DNA from: Nocardia mexicana NBRC 108244
GTDB taxonomy: Bacteria; Actinomycetota; Actinomycetes; Mycobacteriales; Mycobacteriaceae
Length of the DNA: 64,000 bases
NCBI RefSeq assembly: GCF_001613165.1
Contig: NZ_BDBV01000033.1
Location: 35,279 to 99,278, forward strand
Direction: 5' to 3'
The notes beneath the pieces were generated by a model. That model saw only the letters and a program-made list of their open reading frames with translations. It did not search any database and was not told where the DNA came from. Of the stretch, positions 8,654 through 17,088 are shown piece after piece. The number at the start of each line of letters is the position of its first letter. Positions within the stretch are counted from its first letter, which is position 1. The translations under genes were made by a program, and so were the position numbers.

Positions 8654-8676
8654 TCCCGGCATGCTTTTCGCCGGGA
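8654..8676. repeat. Dispersed palindromic repeat, copy 1
   Basis: TCCCGGC / GCCGGGA inverted repeat (7-bp arms, 9-nt loop) containing the string TTTCCCGGCATGCTTTT. A second, less symmetrical copy sharing this 17-mer lies at 54298-54319, also intergenic. It sits between the divergent NuoF-like gene and the gene at 8724. It could be a REP-like element or a transcription-related hairpin. Confidence 0.6.
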
Positions 8677-8723
8677 GCCGTGGTGATGGCCGGGGCTGCC
8701 GTGACGGCGTTAGGGTGGCGGGT

Positions 8724-9197
8724 ATGAGAACTGCTGTGGTGCGGATCGATGTCGACCCGGCGGGGGAGCTCAGTACCGAGCAGGTCGCACACGGTGTGGG
8801 AGTGCTGCGGGGGGCGGCCGGAACGCTCGGGGCCGAGGTGCTCGACAATGATGTGACGGGGAAGGCGCCGCACCGGCGGGAGATTCAGGTGCTGGTCACC
8901 ACCGCGGATGTCGATGCCGCCATCGGCGAGGCGGTTCGGTTGTGCGCCAAGGCATTCGGTACCGAGCCGGTTGCGGGGGTGGTGACGTTCGTCAGCCGGG
9001 GAACCGACGACGACGCCCACGGCGTGCTCGCCGGATTCGGGATGAGCGGGGACGTCGTGCGGGAGCCGGGGGAGGACGGCGTCGACGTCGTGTACGTGAC
9101 GCTGCCCCGGGCCGACGTGGCGCGGGTGGGGGAGAGCCGCATTCACACCGCGCTGGAGGCGTCGCTGAACAGCGAGGTCCGGATCCGGACGCGGTGA
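8724..9197 (+). CDS. Uncharacterised protein, 157 aa
   Basis: No domain recognised. The 157-aa product begins MRTAVVRIDVDPAGELS and looks like a soluble alpha/beta protein with several hydrophobic strands (VVRIDV, IQVLVTT, AGVVTFVS, VDVVYVTLP). It contains no cysteine pairs, signal peptide or membrane helix. ATG 8724 is the start, with GGTGGCGGGT as a weak Shine-Dalgarno sequence; the open frame extends upstream but crosses the repeat at 8654. It stands alone, divergent from the NuoF-like gene and convergent with the hydrolase at 9242, so context says little about its role. Confidence 0.75.
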   Translation: MRTAVVRIDVDPAGELSTEQVAHGVGVLRGAAGTLGAEVLDNDVTGKAPHRREIQVLVTTADVDAAIGEAVRLCAKAFGTEPVAGVVTFVSRGTDDDAHGVLAGFGMSGDVVREPGEDGVDVVYVTLPRADVARVGESRIHTALEASLNSEVRIRTR

Positions 9198-9241
9198 CCG
9201 GCGCGGACGGGCCTCGTGACCTGGTAGCGGATGACCGTCCA

Positions 9242-10108
9242 TCAACTGTCCAGAAAAGACAGGATCGCCGGAGCCGCCTGGACCCAGGTGTCGAAGAGGT
9301 TGTAGTGCCGCACCTTTCCCGATCCGCGGTCCTCGACCGCGCGCTCCCAAGCGTCCTCGGGCCACGGCGGATCGATCAGCGTGCAACCCTCGATCAGGCA
9401 GCTCACCTCGAGCGACGTGCGCTTGGGATGGTCCAGATCGTGCGCGCCGCCGCGAATGATGAGGGTGGGCACGCGAATTCGGTCGAACATCTCGTCGTCG
9501 ACCCCGGCGATGGTCTGCCCGGGCTTGGGGACGTAGGCGTTGAGCCACCGCAGCGACAGCTTGATGAACTCGTCCCGGTCCAGCTCCAGCAGGCGCTGCT
9601 TGTTGTCCGGATTCTGCTCGACGCGCTCGCGCCACTCCCGCATTCGCAGCAGCGCCTCGATCCCGCCGCCGCGCACGGCCTGCAGGCTCGGAAGTACGTA
9701 GTACGCACCGAGATTGAACAGCCCGTACACCCCGCCGACGATGTTCCACAGCGCCAACCCGGTGACCCGCTCGGGGTAGAGCATGGCGGTCAGCATCGAA
9801 TCCCGCGCCCCGCCGGAGCCCCCGGCGAGCACGCACGGTCCGAGATCCAGCGCGGCCAGGAGGCCATCGAGGGTCTCTGCGCGCATATGTGATTCGGACT
9901 GCCCGTGGAACTGCACATCGGAAGCGCCGCAGTTGGGCCGATCCCACAGCAGTACCGAGTATCCGCCCGCGACGAGCGCCTCGGCCAGCGGGCGCAGCCC
10001 GGCCACGTCCATCCCGAACCGCCCGCCCGGCGTCAGCACCACGAGATCGCCTGAGTTGCCGAGGATTTCATAAACGACCTTGCCGCCGTTCACCACCACC
10101 GTGGGCAT
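9242..10108 (-). CDS. Alpha/beta hydrolase
   Basis: A 288-aa alpha/beta-hydrolase-fold protein. Visible landmarks are the oxyanion strand VVLTPGGRFG, LLWDRPNCGAS, the nucleophile elbow GGSGGARD (serine at about residue 97), and a late acidic turn IRGGAHDLDHP. The terminal histidine is not obvious; RHYNLFDTW near the C-terminus may supply it. ATG 10108 follows a textbook AGGAGG. It is the last gene of the minus-strand run led by the SDR at 15153, separated from the Rieske gene by a 129-bp gap. It might hydrolyse a C-C bond or an ester of a ring-cleavage intermediate; substrate unknown. Confidence 0.87.
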   Translation of the reverse strand: MPTVVVNGGKVVYEILGNSGDLVVLTPGGRFGMDVAGLRPLAEALVAGGYSVLLWDRPNCGASDVQFHGQSESHMRAETLDGLLAALDLGPCVLAGGSGGARDSMLTAMLYPERVTGLALWNIVGGVYGLFNLGAYYVLPSLQAVRGGGIEALLRMREWRERVEQNPDNKQRLLELDRDEFIKLSLRWLNAYVPKPGQTIAGVDDEMFDRIRVPTLIIRGGAHDLDHPKRTSLEVSCLIEGCTLIDPPWPEDAWERAVEDRGSGKVRHYNLFDTWVQAAPAILSFLDS

Positions 10109-10237
10109 CCGACCTCCTGATCCTCGACTCGCTCTCTCCCGGTGCGCTTTCCGTGCCGCATGCTGATCTCTCAGCCCTGTCCCGGCACACAACCCGTGCT
10201 GCGGGTCCTCCGCTCGGCCCGTGCGTGCCCCGTACCG

Positions 10238-10624
10238 TCAGGCCAGCACGACCACCGAGTCGCCCACGACCCGTACCGGATACGTGCGAATACTCCACTC
10301 CGGCTTCACCGCGGTCGTCCCGGTCGCCAGCTCGAAACCCCACTGGTGCCACGGGCAGTAGATGAACTCCTGGTCCCGCACCATGACCTGATCGCCGGGA
10401 ACGGATTCGTCCACGACGGTGCGGCCCCGGGCCCGCCCCGAACACAGCGGCCCGCCCTCGTGCGGACAGTAGTTCGCGATGGCGTAGAAGGTGCCGCGGA
10501 CGTTGTAGACGCCCACACCGTGCCGCCCGATCGGCACCACCTTGGACGAGCCGGGCGGGATCTCGTCGACCGTCGCCACGACGTGCTCACGTCCCTGGGC
10601 GAGCGGCTGCTGCGGATCGGTCAT
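10238..10624 (-). CDS. Rieske [2Fe-2S] ferredoxin-like protein
   Basis: A 128-aa Rieske-domain protein with the two cluster-binding boxes CPHEGG and CPWHQW (Cys-x-His and Cys-x2-His, about residues 53-60 and 92-97). It lacks the catalytic mononuclear-iron domain of ring-hydroxylating oxygenases, so it is an electron carrier or a sensory/assembly protein, not a full oxygenase. Its ATG overlaps the stop of the upstream amidohydrolase gene by one base (ATGA), indicating coupled translation. No large Rieske oxygenase subunit is found anywhere in the window, so its redox partner is unclear. The amidohydrolases or the P450 in the same operon are candidates by context. Confidence 0.9.
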   Translation of the reverse strand: MTDPQQPLAQGREHVVATVDEIPPGSSKVVPIGRHGVGVYNVRGTFYAIANYCPHEGGPLCSGRARGRTVVDESVPGDQVMVRDQEFIYCPWHQWGFELATGTTAVKPEWSIRTYPVRVVGDSVVVLA

Positions 10625-11769
10625 CACAGCACCCGCCGCTGCCCGTCGACGGCGGGCACCGACTCCGGAAGGTGATAGGTCGCAATACCGTTGCGGTACA
10701 TGACATTGTCGCGGGCCGACACCGGCAGGTGCTTCACGAGCCAGCGCGGATCGTCGAAGGTCCAGTGCGGGTAGTCCGAGGAGTACAGCAGGATCCGGTC
10801 GGCCGACATCCACTCGAAGGCGCGGGTCAGTTCGGTCTTGTCGTCCGGATAGTCCAGCGGCTGGGTGGTGAACTTGATGTGCTCCTTCACGTATTCCGAA
10901 GGCTTGCGCCGGATCCCGGTGAAGGACCCGCGCGCCGCGTAGATCGCGTCCATCCGCCACATGAGCGGCAGGATCCAGGTGAAGGCGTGCTCCACGAACA
11001 CGATGCGCAATGCGGGGAAGCGGTCGAACACCCCGTCGAAGATGAGGCTCATGATCTGATTCGCTGCCAGCAGCGAGTAGGTGACCATGAAATCGTGGTT
11101 GTAGCTGGGGAATCCGACCGGCGGCATGGGCATCGTCTCGTACGCGCCGCGGCCGAGATGGCAGCTCACCACGAGGTCGTGCTTGGTGGCCGCCGCCCAG
11201 ATCGGGTCGTACCTCGGATCACCCCACGACGGGCGTGGCTCGGCCTTGATAAGGATCTGCGCCATGTACGGATGCCCGGCCCAGTGCTCGATCTCCCGCA
11301 CCGCACCCCGCGGATCATCGATCGCGGCGCAGATCGACCCGCGCCACCGCTGATGCCAGTTGTGCGTCGGGTCCAGCCAGTGGTTGGCCAGCCAGTGGTT
11401 GACGCCCGTCGCCATCGCCTGGGTGGCCTCCGGCAGCCGCGTCGCCTTGACCGTCGGTTCCAGGATCGCGATATCCGATCCGGCCTCGACGATGAGCTGC
11501 CGGAACGCGAGTTCCGGGTCGCTGCCGGGAAATTCGCCGCCCTCGGGGAAGGCGTCGGCCCGCATCGCGTAGGTGTGCGCGTAGTCGGGGGCGTCGTAGA
11601 TGATCGTGTCACCGACCCGATGGCTCAGGAAGAAATCGGTCCGGAACGGTTCGGGGATGTACTCCACGAGTTCCCCGCGGCGCGGCACCGGGTGCACGTC
11701 CGAGTCGACCACGCGGACGGCGACCTGTTCGGGTGCGGGTGCGCGGTGCTGCCCGTGAGCCAGCGTCAT
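10624..11769 (-). CDS. Amidohydrolase-superfamily (ACMSD-like) metal-dependent hydrolase or decarboxylase
   Basis: A 381-aa TIM-barrel protein of the amidohydrolase-2 group, which includes decarboxylases such as ACMSD and gamma-resorcylate decarboxylase as well as hydrolases. Expected metal-site elements are present: DSDVHP (Asp-x-His) near residue 24, SCHLGRGA, VFVEHAFTW, and YSSDYPHW with the essential aspartate. ATG 11769 starts 10 bp downstream of the paralogous gene at 11780. This member keeps the full metal ligand set, while its neighbour has lost at least two ligands, so the two may work as a complex in which only this one is catalytic. Substrate unknown; C-C bond hydrolysis or decarboxylation of a ring-cleavage acid would fit. 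Confidence 0.9.
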   Translation of the reverse strand: MTLAHGQHRAPAPEQVAVRVVDSDVHPVPRRGELVEYIPEPFRTDFFLSHRVGDTIIYDAPDYAHTYAMRADAFPEGGEFPGSDPELAFRQLIVEAGSDIAILEPTVKATRLPEATQAMATGVNHWLANHWLDPTHNWHQRWRGSICAAIDDPRGAVREIEHWAGHPYMAQILIKAEPRPSWGDPRYDPIWAAATKHDLVVSCHLGRGAYETMPMPPVGFPSYNHDFMVTYSLLAANQIMSLIFDGVFDRFPALRIVFVEHAFTWILPLMWRMDAIYAARGSFTGIRRKPSEYVKEHIKFTTQPLDYPDDKTELTRAFEWMSADRILLYSSDYPHWTFDDPRWLVKHLPVSARDNVMYRNGIATYHLPESVPAVDGQRRVL

Positions 11770-11779
11770 GGTCGTCTCC

Positions 11780-12904
11780 CTAGTCCGGACCGGATGGACT
11801 CGGCGCGGCGGCGGCGCGGGGGACATCGATCCCGTAGAGCCGGGACGCATTGCGCCACAACACTTTTTCCCGCTGCTCGGCGGTGAGCGCGGACGGCAGC
11901 GCGGCGACGTCGCCGCAGTGCCGGTGCGGATAGCTGGAACCGAACATCACCATGTCCTCCTTGCCGGTGAATTCCAGCCACTCGGAGGCGAATTCGGTGT
12001 CGCCGGGCCCGTCGAGGCCGCCCTGCACGAAGTAGACGTGACCGGGCAGGTAGTCGCTGGGCATGCGCGGCGCCCACGGCGTCTGCTCCAGATGCGGCCG
12101 GCCGAAGGTGTCCATGCGCCAGATGAAGGGGGTGAGCATATCCGCCGCCCCGTCGGCCCAGACGAACTTCAGCTCCGGTATCCGCTCGAAGACGCCCTCG
12201 GCGATCATGTTCATCAGGTGATACACGTAGTTCAGCGACATGAAGCCGAGGTACTGCTCGTAGGTCCGGGGGTGTCCGGACGGCGTGGGCGGTAACCCGA
12301 TGCTCTCCCCGGTCTCGATATGCGCGGCCACCGGCAGCCCGGCCGCGGCCGCCGCCTCCCACACCGGCCAGAACTGCGGTTTGCCGTACAGTTCGCGCGA
12401 CTGCAGCGGGACGCCGACCTGCACCACGCCGGGATGCCCTGCCCACCTGTCGATTTCGCGCAGCGCGCCGGGAACGTCCTCCGGGTTGACGCGGATCGTG
12501 CCCCGGTACCGGGACGCGAACCGGTTCGACTCCAGCCACCGCGAGACCATCATCTCGTTGTGGGCGGCGAGCACGGCGGTGGTCAGATGCCGGTCCGGCA
12601 GGATGCCGCGGGTCATCGGATGCAGCACCGCCACGTCCACGCCGCGCTCGGAAAACAGCTGCTCGCCCACGAATTCGGGATCCGAGCCCGGATAGCCCCT
12701 GCCCGGCCCCCGCTTACTCGGCCCCCGCGTGCCCTCCGCGTACTCCCCGCCCGGCGCGCCGTACCAATCCATTTCGACGTCCGGGATGCCGCGGCTGGCG
12801 AACGGCTCGCGCAGGAAACCGCGCATATCGCGGTTCGAGCCGAAGAAGATGTGCACGCTGGCGTCGACGACGGGAACGGCACTGCCGCAGGGCTGCTGCC
12901 TCAT
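11780..12904 (-). CDS. Amidohydrolase-superfamily paralogue with altered metal site
   Basis: A 374-aa homologue of the neighbouring amidohydrolase (shared overall length, WRMD, WAGHP and terminal NASRLYGI/NGIATYHL). The metal-binding positions deviate: the N-terminal Asp-x-His is Ser-Val-His (VDASVHIF, Ser16), and the C-terminal Ser-Asp-Tyr-Pro-His reads GSSYPHRH, with the catalytic Asp replaced by Ser. The HIETGES histidine remains. It is therefore either a non-metal-dependent variant or a non-catalytic partner. The start ATG 12904 overlaps the stop of the P450 gene. The much longer open frame upstream is only the P450 shadow. Confidence 0.88.
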   Translation of the reverse strand: MRQQPCGSAVPVVDASVHIFFGSNRDMRGFLREPFASRGIPDVEMDWYGAPGGEYAEGTRGPSKRGPGRGYPGSDPEFVGEQLFSERGVDVAVLHPMTRGILPDRHLTTAVLAAHNEMMVSRWLESNRFASRYRGTIRVNPEDVPGALREIDRWAGHPGVVQVGVPLQSRELYGKPQFWPVWEAAAAAGLPVAAHIETGESIGLPPTPSGHPRTYEQYLGFMSLNYVYHLMNMIAEGVFERIPELKFVWADGAADMLTPFIWRMDTFGRPHLEQTPWAPRMPSDYLPGHVYFVQGGLDGPGDTEFASEWLEFTGKEDMVMFGSSYPHRHCGDVAALPSALTAEQREKVLWRNASRLYGIDVPRAAAAPSPSGPD

Positions 12905-14265
12905 TCGATGCGCGCCCGATCGGGCCGCTCCGTCACGGGTGCGGCGAGTTCCTGTGTGTCGCAGATCTTCTGCAACTTCTCCAAGGTCTCCTCGAGGCCG
13001 GGACCCAGCCGCGGCCCCGGCGTGAAGGTCGCGGGCAGTTTCCGCATGCCCTGGATGACGCCGATGGTCTCGTAGTGCACGGTCCCCTCGGGATCGCAGC
13101 GGTAGTCGGGCATCCGGTCCAGGACGGCGGTGAGCATCGACTTGAACACGGTGCGCGCCACGTTCGATCCGATGCAGCGGTGAATTCCGAGACCGAAGCT
13201 GAAGTGCCGGTTGCCCTTCCGGTCGAGGACGACCTCGTTCGGATCGGGGAAGACCTTCGGATCCCGGTTCGCCATCGCCCACGACAACCACAGGCGCTCA
13301 CCCTCTTTGAACCGCGTGTTCTCGGCCTCGAAGTCGGCGGAGATGGTGCGGCCGTCGCCCGGGGCGGGGGTGAAGTAGCGCAGGAACTCCTCGGTCGCCG
13401 AATCGAGCAGGTGCTCGCGTTCGTCGCTGAGCATGCGGCGCTGATCCGGATGCTCCGACAGCCATTCCAGCGCATGCGCGGTGAGCGCGGTGGTGGTGTC
13501 GAAGCCGCCGCCGATGATCAGGCCCAGCATGCCGAGGATCTCGAGATCCGGCGCGGGCTCGCCGTCTATCCGCAGCTCGAGCAGGCCGTTCACCAATCCG
13601 GGGCGCGGATTCGCCTTGACGTCGATGAGGTTGTTCAGCAGATCCAGGCCCATGGCCCGGTGCATCTCCGCGACCCGCGGCATATCCGGTGAATCCTCGG
13701 GGGTGTACACCGCCGCATGGACCGGCTCGCTGTACATCGACCACTGCCGCAACGGGATTCCGAGCATGGCGAGGGTCAGCACGGCCGGGACCACATTGGC
13801 GAGGTCGTCGACGAAGTCGATGTGCCCGCTCTCGATCTTCTCGTCGAGGGCGGCCCGCACGATCTCGTCGACGACCGGCTCCCAGCGCTTGACCGCGGCG
13901 GGGGACAGGTACGGGTTGAGGGCCTGCCGGTAGGTCCGGTGCTCGGGATCGTCCATCTCCAGAATGCCGCCCCGCACCGCCTGCACACGCTGCGCGGTGG
14001 GGATCGAAATTCCCTTGTACCCCTTGCGTTCCCCGTTGAGATCGTGGTCGTTGGAGACGTGCGGGCAGCGGGCGAGTTCGAAGACCGCGGCGCTCCCGGC
14101 GGCCACCCAGTGCCCGTCGTAGGTCTCGCTCCAGGCGACCGGGCACCTGGCCTGCATGTCCTGGGTGATCTCCACGAACCGGTGCCGGTATTCGGGGGTG
14201 TGCCGGTCGAAGTGGTACCGGTTCCGCTTGCGGTCCGGGTCGGCGAGTGTCTCGTCGATGGTCAC
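12901..14265 (-). CDS. Cytochrome P450
   Basis: Soluble bacterial P450, 454 aa. It has the I-helix oxygen-activation motif as IIGGGFDTTTALTAH (about 265-280), the K-helix E-x2-R as EEFLRYF, and the haem-ligand loop FSFGLGIHRCIGSN with the proximal cysteine at about residue 383. GTG 14265 is preceded by GGAGGGAAAG. The gene is second in the minus-strand operon led by the mycofactocin-type SDR. Electron supply could come from the 3Fe-4S ferredoxin/NuoF-like pair at 7008-8524 or from the reductase/ferredoxin set at 30762-32272. Likely role: hydroxylation of a cyclic or alkyl substrate followed by SDR oxidation of the new alcohol. Confidence 0.94.
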   Translation of the reverse strand: MTIDETLADPDRKRNRYHFDRHTPEYRHRFVEITQDMQARCPVAWSETYDGHWVAAGSAAVFELARCPHVSNDHDLNGERKGYKGISIPTAQRVQAVRGGILEMDDPEHRTYRQALNPYLSPAAVKRWEPVVDEIVRAALDEKIESGHIDFVDDLANVVPAVLTLAMLGIPLRQWSMYSEPVHAAVYTPEDSPDMPRVAEMHRAMGLDLLNNLIDVKANPRPGLVNGLLELRIDGEPAPDLEILGMLGLIIGGGFDTTTALTAHALEWLSEHPDQRRMLSDEREHLLDSATEEFLRYFTPAPGDGRTISADFEAENTRFKEGERLWLSWAMANRDPKVFPDPNEVVLDRKGNRHFSFGLGIHRCIGSNVARTVFKSMLTAVLDRMPDYRCDPEGTVHYETIGVIQGMRKLPATFTPGPRLGPGLEETLEKLQKICDTQELAAPVTERPDRARIE

Positions 14266-14292
14266 GATATCTTTCCCTCCGCTCCCCGCAGG

Positions 14293-15153
14293 TCAGATGT
14301 GGTAGTCGTACGACTTCAGATAGCCACCACCGTCGACGCGCATCTGCATTCCGGTGACGTACCGGGACTCCTCGGAGGCCAGGTAGACCACGGCGTTGCT
14401 GATGTCCTCGGGCTCGACGTACGGGATGCGCATCGCCTGCTGCACACCGAAGACCGGCTCGGCGTCCGCGCGGGTCGGATGTTCGAGGTCGGGGCGGAAC
14501 GAGCGGTACATCGGCTCGCTCTGCAGCATCGGGGTGTTGCAGTTGGTGGGGTGCACGACATTCGCGCGGATGCCCCGCGGCGACAGCTGGCGGGCCAGCT
14601 CGTAGACATAGGCCGTCAGCGCGCGCTTGGAGTGCACGTACGCCATGCCGCCCGGGTCCTGGCCCGGGTTGTCGATCTTGGAGATATCGATCAGCGAGGC
14701 GGTGGAGCCGGTGGCGATGATCGAGGCGCCCTCGGAGAGATGTTCCAGCGACACCTGGATGGCGTTGATGGTGCCGATCAGATTGGTGTTGATGACATCG
14801 ACCCACGCCTGCATCTGCGGCTGGCCCTTCATTCCGGCGACCCCGGCCTGGGCGACGACGATATCGAGCCGCCCCAGTTCGCGGATGCCGTCCTCCAGTG
14901 CCGTCCGCAGCTGTTCGGCGCTGCGCACGTCGGCCTTGGCGGTCACCGCGCGACGCCCGGTCTTGGCGACCAGGTTGGCGGTTTCCTCGAGGTCCTCGGG
15001 CCGCGCCAGCGGGTATCCGATGGTGGCGATGTCCTCGCACAGATCGATCGCGATGATGTCGGCGCCCTCCTCGGCGAGGCGGACCGCATGACTGCGGCCC
15101 TGCCCACGCGCGGCGCCGGTGATGAACGCGACCTTGCCCTCGACACGTCCCAC
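14293..15153 (-). CDS. SDR oxidoreductase of the mycofactocin-coupled type
   Basis: A 286-aa short-chain dehydrogenase. It carries the extended features I associate with mycofactocin-coupled SDRs: VAFITGAARGQGRSHAVRLA at the nucleotide site, then an inserted stretch (LCEDIATIGYPLARPEDLEE) before LVAKTGRRAVTAKADVR. The catalytic Tyr-x3-Lys is YVHSK. Such enzymes hold NAD tightly and pass electrons to mycofactocin; no mycofactocin biosynthesis gene is in the window. GTG 15153 (VGRVEGKV) is taken as start; the upstream open frame runs into the regulatory region. It leads the operon with the P450 directly downstream, so it probably oxidises an alcohol made by that P450. Confidence 0.88.
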   Translation of the reverse strand: MGRVEGKVAFITGAARGQGRSHAVRLAEEGADIIAIDLCEDIATIGYPLARPEDLEETANLVAKTGRRAVTAKADVRSAEQLRTALEDGIRELGRLDIVVAQAGVAGMKGQPQMQAWVDVINTNLIGTINAIQVSLEHLSEGASIIATGSTASLIDISKIDNPGQDPGGMAYVHSKRALTAYVYELARQLSPRGIRANVVHPTNCNTPMLQSEPMYRSFRPDLEHPTRADAEPVFGVQQAMRIPYVEPEDISNAVVYLASEESRYVTGMQMRVDGGGYLKSYDYHI

Positions 15154-15552
15154 AGCTGAGCCTTTCGTTCTCTCCGGTCGCGACGGCGGTGCCCCCGGTG
15201 GATCGCCGCCGCGCCCGAGGGTGCGGCGGCGGGTACGCACGACAGGGGTCACCGGGCCGTTCACTTGCAAGAATTTTCCTTGCAGTAGATGAGAACGTTA
15301 CTCTTGCAGATCCTGTGCCGCAAGGTTTTCGGCACGTGACCGCCCGGGTGCCCGTCGCCGATTCGATTCCTATAAATCCACTGGACCACCGGAGACTCCG
15401 AAGGCCCTCGGTGAATCTGTGACTCTCTTTGAGTGAGAACGCTATTTTCGTCAGTGTCAGCTATGGGTGCATCCGGTGGTGAGTTCGGCCCGCCGACGGC
15501 GGGTGGTGCGGACGCGGAGAGCGCCCAGCTTCCGAAGCGAGGGAGAGCCCCG
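15154..15552. promoter_or_regulatory. 399-bp divergent regulatory region
   Basis: Non-coding gap between the SDR operon (minus) and the acyl-CoA ligase (plus), the longest in the window. It contains three palindromic signals. The first is TGCAAG-N7-CTTGCA at 15266-15284. The other two are diverged versions of the shared operator: GAGAAC-N3-ACTCTT at 15291-15305 and GAGAAC-N3-ATTTTC at 15435-15449. These last two share GAGAACG-TA at the left and centre. Two sites 144 bp apart would suit independent control of the two divergent promoters. No short gene with a convincing ribosome-binding site was found inside. Confidence 0.6.
15266..15284. promoter_or_regulatory. Inverted repeat TGCAAG-N7-CTTGCA
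   Basis: Perfect 6-bp arms with 7-bp A/T-rich centre, on the SDR-operon side of the divergent region. Half-sites and spacing differ from the GAGAAT-N3-ATTCTC family, so it may bind a different regulator or hold a minus-strand promoter. A CTTGCAG string recurs at 15303-15309. Confidence 0.45.
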
Positions 15553-17088
15553 ATGCGAACCGTCCCCGAACAATTGCGCGCCCGCTACGAGAGTGCGGGC
15601 TGGTGGCGCCGAGAAACGCTCGGCGACCTGCTGACCCGCGGGCTCGCCGCGGCCCCGGGCGCCGAATTCCGCGTCCATTCCAGGGTCCGGCCGTGGTCGG
15701 GCACCTTCGCCGAGGTGGAGCGGACGGCCCGCCGGCTGGCGGCGGGGCTGCGGGCGCGCGGCGTGGGCCCCGGCAGTGCCGTCGCCTTCCAGCTGCCGAA
15801 CTGGATGGAGGCCGCCGCGACCTTCTGGGCGGCGTCGCTGCTCGGTGCGGTGGTGGTGCCGATCGTGCACTTCTACGGCCGCAAGGAGGTCGCGCACATC
15901 CTCGAGACCGTGCGGCCCGCGGTCTTCGTCACCGCCGAGCGTTTCGGCGCGATGGCCTTCGATCCCGGTGTGTGCCGGCAGGTTCCGATCGTCGGCCTGG
16001 TCGGCGTGAACTTCGGCGACCTGCTGGCGGACGATCCCCTGGATGCGGTGGTGCCCGCGGATCCGGCGGCCCCCGCGCTGATCGCGTTCACCTCGGGAAC
16101 GACCAGCGTGCCGAAGGGCGTCGTGCACAGCCATCAGACGCTGGGCTGCGAGGCCCGCCAGCTCGCCGAGCAGAACGCACTCGACCGGGGGACGCATCTC
16201 ACCGCCACCCCGGTCGGCCATTTCATCGGCATGATCGGCGCGTTCCTGCTACCGGTGCTGCGCGGCAAACCGGTGCACCTGCTGGACGTCTGGGATCCGG
16301 GCCGCGCGCTGGCGCTGATCGAGAGCGACGGGCTGTCGATCGGCGGTGGTCCGCCGTACTTCGTGACCAGCCTGCTCGATCACCCGGACTTCACCCCCGC
16401 GCACCTCGAACACTTCCGCTACGTCGGGCTCGGCGGTTCCGCGGTGTCCGTCGCGGTCACCCGGAGGCTCGCGGGCCTGGGCCTGATCCCGTTCCGGGCG
16501 TACGGGAGCACCGAACACCCCTCGATCACCGCGTCGCGGTACACCGCACCGGAATTCGAGCGCCTGTCGACCGACGGCAGGCCGCTGCCGGGTGTGGAGA
16601 TCCGGCTGGCCGCCGACGGCGAAATCCTCAGCCGCGGACCGGATCTGTGCCTCGGCTACACCGACGAGGCGCTGACCGCGCGGGCCTTCGACGCCGACGG
16701 CTGGTATCACACCGGCGATATCGGCGTCCTGGACCCCGCGGGCTGCCTCACGGTCACGGATCGCAAGTCCGACATCATCATTCGCGGCGGGGAGAACGTC
16801 AGCGCGCTCGAGGTCGAGGAGGTCCTCGCGGGCATGCCCGAGGTGGCCGAGGCCGTCGTGGTGGCGGTGCCCGACGCGCGGCTGGGCGAGGCCGTCGGTG
16901 CGGTCCTGCGTCTGCGGCCCGGACACCGCCTGCCCTTGCTGGACACGGTGCGGGAGCGCTTCGCGGCCGCCGGTGTCGCGCGGCAGAAGTGGCCGGAGCG
17001 ATTGTTCCAGGTCGAGGACTATCCGCGCACCGCCAGCGGCAAGGTCCGCAAACATCTGATCCGTGAGCGGATTGCCACATCCATCTGA
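15553..17088 (+). CDS. Acyl-CoA synthetase / AMP-dependent ligase (FadD-like)
   Basis: A 511-aa adenylate-forming ligase. Motifs in order: LIAFTSGTTSVPKGVVHSH (about 178-196), GGPPYFVTSL, YGSTEHPSIT, GWYHTGDIGVLD, DRKSDIIIRGGENVSALEVE (hinge), and the C-terminal lysine segment RTASGKVRK. ATG 15553 follows GGGAG; upstream in-frame codons lie in the regulatory region. It stands between the divergent control region and the promoter of the 16-gene run (17086-17108 overlaps its last codons). It may therefore be transcribed alone or read through. It probably activates the entry acid or a ring-cleavage acid of this pathway; which acid is unknown. Confidence 0.93.
   Translation: MRTVPEQLRARYESAGWWRRETLGDLLTRGLAAAPGAEFRVHSRVRPWSGTFAEVERTARRLAAGLRARGVGPGSAVAFQLPNWMEAAATFWAASLLGAVVVPIVHFYGRKEVAHILETVRPAVFVTAERFGAMAFDPGVCRQVPIVGLVGVNFGDLLADDPLDAVVPADPAAPALIAFTSGTTSVPKGVVHSHQTLGCEARQLAEQNALDRGTHLTATPVGHFIGMIGAFLLPVLRGKPVHLLDVWDPGRALALIESDGLSIGGGPPYFVTSLLDHPDFTPAHLEHFRYVGLGGSAVSVAVTRRLAGLGLIPFRAYGSTEHPSITASRYTAPEFERLSTDGRPLPGVEIRLAADGEILSRGPDLCLGYTDEALTARAFDADGWYHTGDIGVLDPAGCLTVTDRKSDIIIRGGENVSALEVEEVLAGMPEVAEAVVVAVPDARLGEAVGAVLRLRPGHRLPLLDTVRERFAAAGVARQKWPERLFQVEDYPRTASGKVRKHLIRERIATSI

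Noticed and set aside
10238..10624. Rieske ring-hydroxylating oxygenase alpha subunit
   Set aside because: Only the Rieske domain exists (128 aa); the mononuclear iron domain is missing.
13298..15040. 580-codon minus-strand open frame across the P450 and SDR
   Set aside because: Shifted-frame shadow of the P450 and SDR coding sequences; composition is Arg/Gly-rich without motifs.
15266..15284. KstR2-type box
   Set aside because: TGCAAG/CTTGCA resembles part of the KstR2 palindrome, but the 7-bp A/T-rich spacer does not match its compact form as I know it, and no KstR2-regulated HIP genes are present.
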